Shown here: piece by piece, positions 56,650 to 64,000 of the stretch
Layout of the letters: the number at the start of each line of letters is the position of its first letter
Numbering within the stretch: position 1 is the first letter of the stretch
Source: Adineta vaga
Lineage: Eukaryota; Rotifera
Length of the DNA stretch: 64,000 nucleotides
Direction of reading: 5' to 3'
Assembly: GCA_021613535.1 (NCBI GenBank)
Contig: CP075497.1
Location: forward strand, 1,178,001-1,242,000
Notes under the pieces: model-generated
Told to the model about the DNA's origin: nothing
Database searches by the model: none
Seen by the model: the letters and a program-made list of their open reading frames with translations, nothing else
Position numbers and translations under genes: made by a program

Positions 56650-59600
56650 TGCAACCACTTGTCGGTGTTGGTCAAGACAACAAGCTCTATACCCGTTCCA
56701 GCTTGTACAGCAGTTGGATAACTGTACCAAACAGCAACCAACCTATTGCAATTACCCAACTACGTGATACAACCTTTCTCGGTATTCAGACGGATAACCT
56801 ACTCTACACACGTGAAACTCTAACGAGCGACTGGGTGATTGTCCCAACTGCCGATCTATTTCTTGCAGTGAAACAGTTAAAAGATGGCACGTATCTTGGT
56901 GTGGGCACCGATAATATGCTGTATACTCGAAACAGTTTGACAGCTAATTGGATCATGGTACCAAACAGCGGTTCCGCCATTACAGTGGCTCAGCTTAGTG
57001 ATAGCAGTTTTCTCGGTATTCAGACGGATAACCTCCTCTACACACGTGCGAATTTAGGCAGCAACTGGGTCATTGTACCACCAACCGATCTGTTCATTGC
57101 AGTGAGACAATTGAAGGATGGTACGTATCTGGGTGTGGGCACCGATAACATGCTGTACACGCGGACTAGTTTGACTGCAAATTGGGTTATGGTACCAAAT
57201 AGCGAGTCTGCCATAACAGTTGCTCAGCTTAGTGATAGCAGTTTTCTCGGTATTCAGACGGATAACCTCCTCTACACACGTGCGAATTTGGCCGCCAACT
57301 GGACCATTGTGCCTACTGTCGATCTGTTCATTACAGTGAGACAATTGAAGGATGGTACGTATCTTGGTGTGGGCACTGATCATATGCTGTATACTCGAAC
57401 CACTTTGACTGCTAATTGGGTCATGGTACAAAACAGCGGTCCTGTGATTAATGCAATTCAGCTCAATGACAACACGTTTCTCGGTGTTCAGACAGATAAT
57501 CTACTCTACACACGTGCCAGTTTTGCCAGCAACTGGGTCGTTGTACCGAGAACAGATTTCTTTCTTGGAGCCAAACAGTTGACAGATGGTACGTATCTCG
57601 GTGTGGGCACCGATAACATGCTGTACACGCGCACCAGTTTGACTACTAATTGGATTGTGGTACCTAACAGCGGTCCTGCGATTAAAGCAATTCAGCTCAA
57701 TGACAACACGTTTCTCGGTGTTCAGACAGATAATCTACTCTACACACGTGCCAATTTGACTAGTGATTGGGTCCTTCTCTCAATCCCTGATTTATTCATT
57801 GCAATGAGACAATTGAAGGATGGCACTTATCTTGGCGTAGGCACCGATAACATGCTGTACACGCGGACTAGTTTGACAGCTAACTGGGTCATCGTACCAA
57901 ACAGCGGTTCTGCCATTACAGTGGCTCAGCTTAGTGATAGCAGCTTTCTCGGTATCCAGACGGATAACCTCCTCTACACACGTGCGAATTTAGGCAGCAA
58001 CTGGGTCATTGTACCGCCAACCGATCACTTCATTGCAGTGAGACAATTGAAGGATGGTACGTATCTCGGCGTGGGCACCGATAATATGCTGTATACGCGC
58101 ACCGGTTTGACAGCTAACTGGATCATGGTACCAAACAGCGGTTCTGCCATTACAGTGGCTCAGCTTAGTGATAGCAGTTTTCTCGGCATTCAGATGGATA
58201 ACCTCCTCTACACACGTGCGAATTTAGGCAGCAACTGGGTCATTGTACCACCAACCGATCTCTTCACGGCAGTGAGACAATTGAAGGATGGTACGTATCT
58301 GGGTGTGGGCACCGATAACATGCTGTACACGCGGACCAGTTTGACTGCAAATTGGGTTATGGTACCAAACAGTGGTTCTGCCATTACAGTTGCTCAGCTT
58401 AGTGATAGCAGTTTTCTCGGCATTCAGACGGATAACCTCCTCTACACACGTGCGAATTTAGGCAGCAACTGGGTCATTGTACCGCCAACCGATCTGTTCA
58501 TTGCAGTGAGACAATTGAAGGATGGTACGTATCTGGGTGTGGGCACCGATAACATGCTGTACACGCGGACTAGTTTGACTGCAAATTGGGTTATGGTACC
58601 AAACAGTGGTTCTGCCATTACAGTTGCTCAGCTTAGTGATAGCAGTTTTCTCGGTATTCAGACGGATAATCTACTCTACAGACGTGCGAATTTAGGCAGC
58701 AACTGGGTCATTGTACCGCCAACCGATCTGTTCATTACAGTGAGACAATTGACGGATGGTACGTATCTCGGTGTGGGCACCGATAATATGCTTTACACAC
58801 GCGCCAGTTTGACAGTTAATTGGATTCCAGTGGCGAATAGCGGTAGTGTCATATCATTTTCTCAGCTTAGTGATAGCAGCTTTCTCGGTATCCAGACAGA
58901 TAATCTGTTGTACACACGTGCAAACTTAGCCAGTAACTGGATCGTTGTGCCGAGAACCGATCTGTTCTTGGAGGTCAAGCAGTGCAGAGATGGAATGCTC
59001 CTGGGTGTAGGCAAAGATAATGTTCTTTACAGACGTCGTAGCTTAAGTGATAATTGGGTGAGTGCTCCTAATAGTGCGGGGGTGATCAGCGCAGCGATGC
59101 AAATCGATCGCAGCTTCGTCGGTATCCTAAGCGATAACTTTGTCTACGCACGTTCAACTTTCACCGGAAGCTGGTATGGTGCTCCAAGAGCTGACGCCTT
59201 TTTCGCAATATATCAATATCCGGATAACACATTTCTTGGTCTTGGGTATGATAGAAATCTGTACACACGTTCTAGCCTCACTACTAATTGGGTCATCGTA
59301 CCAAACTCAGGCGCTCCTGTAAGCGTTTGCATTCTACAGGATGGTTCTTTGGTGGGTATTGGCACCGATTATGCCACGTTTTACCGACGTCAAAACTTAA
59401 CCAGTAACTGGGTTGCTCTTCCGAGAACGGAACTGTTCTTTGTTGTTAGGGAGTTAAACGATGGTAGTTTTGTAGGTGTTGGCGTGGATAATATGCTATA
59501 TACACGTACCAATTTGACCACCATTTGGAACTTAGTTCCAAATAGTGGCCCCTGGCGATCAATTGCGCAACAAAAGAACGGCTCGTTTATTGGTGTTGGC

Positions 59601-62600
59601 ACCGACTTGATGCTTTATACTGGCACGAGTTTGACTGGCAGTTGGACGGTTATACCGAGTAGTGGGAACATCAGTGATGTTATCGAGCTAATTGATGGTA
59701 CTTTTCTTGGTATTGGTACGGATACGGTGTTCCGTACACGGTCTAATCTGACCAGCAACTGGACAATTATACCTAGTGCTAGTGGCGCCTACAGTATTAC
59801 GCAGCTACAGAATGGTAGCTTCATGTGTGTCGGAGGAGATAACCAGTTGTACATTCGAATCAATCTAACAAGCTCGTGGATGGTCATACCAAGCAGTGGT
59901 AGCGTAGTTTCAGCAACTCAGCTGAAAGATGGTAGTATTCTCGGTGTTGGTACGGATAGAACGCTCTACAGACGCGCTAATTTAACCAGCGGCTGGAACG
60001 GTATAGCTAGATTAGATCTATTCAAGATAGTCACCAACTTAAAGATGGAACTTTCCTTGCTGTTGGTACAGATAACAATCTTTACACGAGGGCGGATTTA
60101 ACAAAGAATTGGAACATTGTGCCGAACAGCGGCGGTGTAATAGCTGCTGTTGAGCGAAACAACGGCACGTTTCTTGGTGTTGGCACCGACTACAATCTGT
60201 ACACACGTTCTAATCTGACCAGTAGCTGGGTAATCGTACCGGGCTCAGGCAGCGTACTTACCGTTTGTGTACTAAACAATGGCACGATTTTAGGCATGGG
60301 TACTGATTATTTTACGTTCTACTCACGTCAAACGTTGACCAGCCCATGGATCGCTGTGCCGAGAACGGACCTATTCATTAGCATTACTCAGTTACAAGAT
60401 GGTAGGCTTTTAGCTGTTGGAAAGGATAACTTTCTGTACATTCGAACAAGTTGGTCCGTAAATTGGTTGATTCTACCGAACCTTGGGGCTACTATTTCAG
60501 TTAATCAATTGAACGATGGTACGTTTCTTGGCGTTGGCACTGATAACAAGCTGTACACATGTGCCAATTTGTCAAGCACTTGGATCCTTGCCAGTAGCAC
60601 AGCCCTTGTTATTGCAGCTGCTCAGCGTAAAGATGGTACATATATGAGTGTCGGGACCGATAATATGCTGTACACATTGGGAACGTTGACCGCCAACGGG
60701 ATCATGGTGCCCAGAACGGATCTGTATATTTCTGTTAAGCAAAGAAATGATAACTCATTTCTGGGTGTGGGAATCGATAATCTGTTTTATACACGTACCA
60801 CTTTGGCGACCAATTGGCTCAGCGTACCAAGAACTGATCTGTTCCTTTCGGCGGTACAGTTAAGAAATGGCTCAATTCTCGGTGTTGGGATCGATTACAG
60901 TCTATACGTACGCGCTAATCTAGCAAGCGATTGGGTCTATTTGCCGAACAGTGGTTCGGTATTAACTGCAATAGAAATGAACGATACCCGCATTTTCGGT
61001 CTTGGCACAAATTACAACTTATTTTATCGTACTACTTTATCGAGTGCCTGGGTTGGTTACCAATACAGTGGCGACATGATAAGTATTACACAGTTGAAAG
61101 ATGGTTCAATACTCGCCATTGGCATTAACAGAGTTTTATACAGACGACCTACTCCGGACAGCGGATGGGTCGACACAGGAGTTTCCGCCAATCTGCTAGC
61201 TATTACGATGCTTCAAGACGGAACCCTTCTCGGTGTTACATCGGACTCCCAGCTCTGCACAGCATCCAATTACACCAGCACTTGGACAACTATTCCAAAC
61301 AGTGGCAATGTTATTTCAGTAGCACAAATGATAGATGGCACTATTCTCGCTGTTGGCAATGACAATCAACTTTATACTCGCAGTACACTTACGAGTAGCT
61401 GGGTCAGTGTCCCCCGCACACCGCTAGCTATTGCTGGTACTCAACTAAACGATAATACATACCTTGCTGTCGGAAAAGATAATCAACTATATACATTAAC
61501 TAGTTTGACGAGCAATTGGCTCGTAGTACCAAACAGTGGCCCAGTGATAGATGTTTCTCAACGAAGCGGCAACACTCTATTAGGTGTACGCACCGATAAC
61601 TTACTATACACTCGTGCTACTGTAACAAGCAACTGGGTCGCGGTCCCAAGATCTGATCTCTTCCTCGGTATCACACAGTTAAACGACGGCACATTTCTTG
61701 CTGCAGGCAAGGATAACACGTTATACACACGCGCCACTTCGACAAATAGGTGGACAGCAGTCCAAAATAGTGGAAACAGTATTGCCGCAATCCAGCTTCC
61801 TGATAGCACATTTGTTGTTGTTGGAACTGATAATACACTATACACACGCACTACATTAACAACCAATGGTGTAGTTGTATCCAACAGTAACCCCGCGATC
61901 GATATTTCCACACAAAGTGATGGAACATTCCTTGGTTTGCGAACTGATAATTTGCTTTACACAATCGCTAGTTTAGGTGCCAGCTGGACCATAGTTCCAA
62001 GAAGTGATCAATTCTTAAGTATCACACAATTAAATGATGGCACGTATCTTGCTGCAGGTAAGGATAATCTGCTATACACACGGGCCACTTCGACAAACAG
62101 ATGGACAGCAGTCCAAAATAGTGGAAACAGTATAGGAGCAATCCAGCTTAATGATGGCACGTTTCTCGGTGTTGGTACGGATAATATGCTGTATACAGCC
62201 GGTACTCCAGCAAGCACGTGGGTCATAGTAGCTAATAGTGGTTCAATCATTGATGTTTCTCAGCGAAGTGATGGCACTATTATAGGTTTGCGTACGAATA
62301 ACGTCATGTACACGCGTAATAGTGTAACCAGTGACTGGGTGATAGCCCCAAGAAGCGATATGTTTCTGAGTGTCTGTCAATTGAACGATGGCACATTTCT
62401 TGCTAGTGGCACCGATCGTATGCTCTATACACGCAATTCATCCACAAACCGATGGACTGCAGTGCCAAACAGCAGCCCGAGTATTGTAGTCACACAGCTC
62501 AATGATGGCACGTTTCTTGGTGTTGGCACAGATAATTTGCTATACACACGTGCCAGTTTGACAAGCCCTTGGGTTATTGTACCGAACAGCAGCCCCACCG

Positions 62601-64000
62601 TCGATGTTTCTCAACGAAGTGATGGCACTTTTCTCGGTGTGGGAACAGATAATTTACTCTACATTGGTTCTACTTTAACGGGTGGCTCGATCACAGTTCC
62701 AAGAACTGATCTATTTCTCAGTATTAACCAATTAAAAGATGGCACGTTTCTTGGTGTCGGCATAGATAAAATGCTCTACACGCGCGCCACTTCGACGGAC
62801 AGATGGATAATGGTACCGAACAGCGGCACGAGCATTGTAGTGGCTCAACTGAATGACGGCACGTTTCTAGGTGTTGGTGCTGATAATTTGCTATATACAC
62901 GCGCCAGTTTGACAAGTCCATGGGTCATGGTACCGAACAGCGGCCCGACTATTGATGTTTCTCAACGAAGTGACGGCATTTTGCTCGGCGTGGGTACAGA
63001 TAACTTGCTTTATACACGTACTACTCCAACGAGCAACTGGGTGATAGTGTCGAGAACCGATGTCTTTATCAGCATTAACCAATTAAAAGATGGCACGTTT
63101 CTTGGTGTCGGCAGGGATAGAATGCTCTACACCCGCACCAATTCGACCGACAGATGGATAATGGTACCGAACAGCGGCACGAGCATTGTAGTGGCTCAAC
63201 TGAATGACGACACGTTTCTAGGTGTTGGTGCTGATAATTTGCTATATACACGCGCCAGTTTGACAAGTCCATGGGTCATGGTACCGAACAGCGGCCCGAC
63301 TATTGATGTTTCTCAACGAAGTGACGGCATTTTGCTCGGCGTGGGTACAGATAACTTGCTTTATACACGTACTACTCCAACGAGCAACTGGGTGATAGTG
63401 TCGAGAACCGATGTCTTTATCAGCATTAACCAATTAAAAGATGGCACGTTTCTTGGTGTCGGCAGGGATAGAATGCTCTACACCCGCACCACTCCGACCG
63501 ACAGATGGATAATGGTACCGAACAGCGGCACGAGCATTGTAGTGGCTCAACTGAATGACGGCACGTTTCTAGGTGTTGGTGCTGATAATTTGCTATATAC
63601 ACGCGCCAGTTTGACAAGTCCATGGGTCATGGTACCGAACAGCGGCCCGACTATTGATGTTTCTCAACGAAGTGACGGCATTTTGCTCGGCGTGGGTACA
63701 GATAACTTGCTTTATACACGTACTACTCCAACGAGCAACTGGGTGATAGTGTCGAGAACCGATGTCTTTATCAGCATTAACCAATTAAAAGATGGCACGT
63801 TTCTTGGTCTCGGCATAGATAAAATGCTCTACATGCGCGCCACTTCGACCGACAGATGGATAATGGTACCGAACAGTGGCACAAGTATTGCAGTGACCCA
63901 GCTTAATAACGGCACGTTTCTTGGTGTTGGCACGGATAATATGATGTACACACGTACCACTTTGGGAAGTCCATGGATTATGGTACCCGATAGCGGTCCT
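56650..64000 (+). CDS. Giant tectonin-like (beta-propeller) repeat protein, frameshifted, continues past the window
   Basis: The whole interval encodes about 63 repeats of 39 residues (117 bp) with the pattern GTFLGVGTDNLLYTR, then W-x-VPNSG or W-x-VPRTDLF, then V-x-QL-x-DG. LYTR...W..VP spacing resembles tectonin/tachylectin-type propeller blades that bind sugars or lipids. From 56649 (GTG, not a real start; probably a splice acceptor) one frame runs to about 60030 and closes at 60101; the repeat reading then continues one base out of phase without a stop to the window end. Repeats at 57.0-58.8 kb are nearly identical and alternate in two types; at 62.7-63.9 kb they are homogenised in units of 351 bp (three repeats). 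GC content is clearly higher than in neighbouring genes. No signal peptide or membrane helix is visible within the window. One base missing near 60030 could be a mutation or an assembly error. Confidence 0.75.

Noticed and set aside
56649-56651. GTG as start codon of the tectonin-like protein
   Set aside because: Non-ATG starts are not expected in this setting. A splice acceptor TTTCTATAG ends here and the frame is open further left without an ATG, so the first exon is missing rather than starting at GTG.
60020-60101. Programmed ribosomal frameshift in the repeat array
   Set aside because: No slippery heptamer or downstream structure stands out; a simple one-base loss explains the change.
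62724-63784. Repeated minus-strand open frames of 63-65 codons
   Set aside because: They recur every 351 bases as antisense shadows of the plus-strand repeat array.

Overview
The window looks like nuclear DNA of a small metazoan, most probably a bdelloid rotifer; genus and species cannot be fixed from the sequence. The case rests on very short GT-AG introns (about 50-60 bp) in AT-rich DNA, large LDL-receptor-class-A/EGF/seven-helix receptors, a long FG-GAP repeat membrane protein, genes of kinds rare in animals (a BAHD-type acyltransferase, a pentapeptide-repeat protein), and many different transposon types side by side. No tRNA, rRNA or CRISPR array was seen.

Layout. 1-4.4 kb (minus): a decayed copy of an LDLa/EGF/7TM receptor; its intact paralogue lies in opposite orientation at 15.2-20.0 kb. 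Between them are a rhodopsin-like GPCR (6.3-7.2 kb), a membrane-anchored pentapeptide-repeat protein (8.5-10.2 kb) and a three-exon long-chain acyl-CoA synthetase (10.9-13.1 kb). A BAHD-type acyltransferase follows at 20.3-21.5 kb, then a 157-bp fold-back element and a 1263-bp hAT-type MITE with an exact 8-bp target duplication. At 24.5-29.3 kb is a type II membrane protein with about 29 FG-GAP-type repeats; its first two exons had to be found by splicing.

29.5-46 kb is mobile and repetitive: a 1044-bp inverted-repeat element; a 6.9-kb Mutator-like element (31417-38349, 8-bp TSD) whose long inverted ends are built from 53-bp tandem repeats and which carries an intron-containing, frameshifted transposase gene plus a second, unrecognised multi-exon gene; an intact Ty3-type LTR retrotransposon (39140-43792, 5-bp TSD, LTRs with no difference seen, one open gag-pol); and 23 copies of a 69-bp satellite. 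46-51.3 kb is nearly empty. At 51.3-55.1 kb a seven-exon single-pass membrane protein gene has a 252-bp hAT-type MITE inside its last coding exon. After a Tc1/mariner-type MITE, the right end (56.65 kb to beyond the window) is one huge array of about 63 tectonin-like 39-residue repeats with a single frameshift near 60.03 kb.

The genes do not form a pathway. Shared themes are surface proteins (two receptor types, FG-GAP protein, single-pass protein, lectin-like propeller array) and a dense record of transposition. A short GT-rich hairpin motif resembling GGGTGTGGG recurs at least six times outside coding sequence, often just after gene ends. The strongest candidates for something undescribed are the two-gene Mutator-like element with satellite-like inverted ends, the dispersed GT hairpin family, and the giant tectonin-like array.
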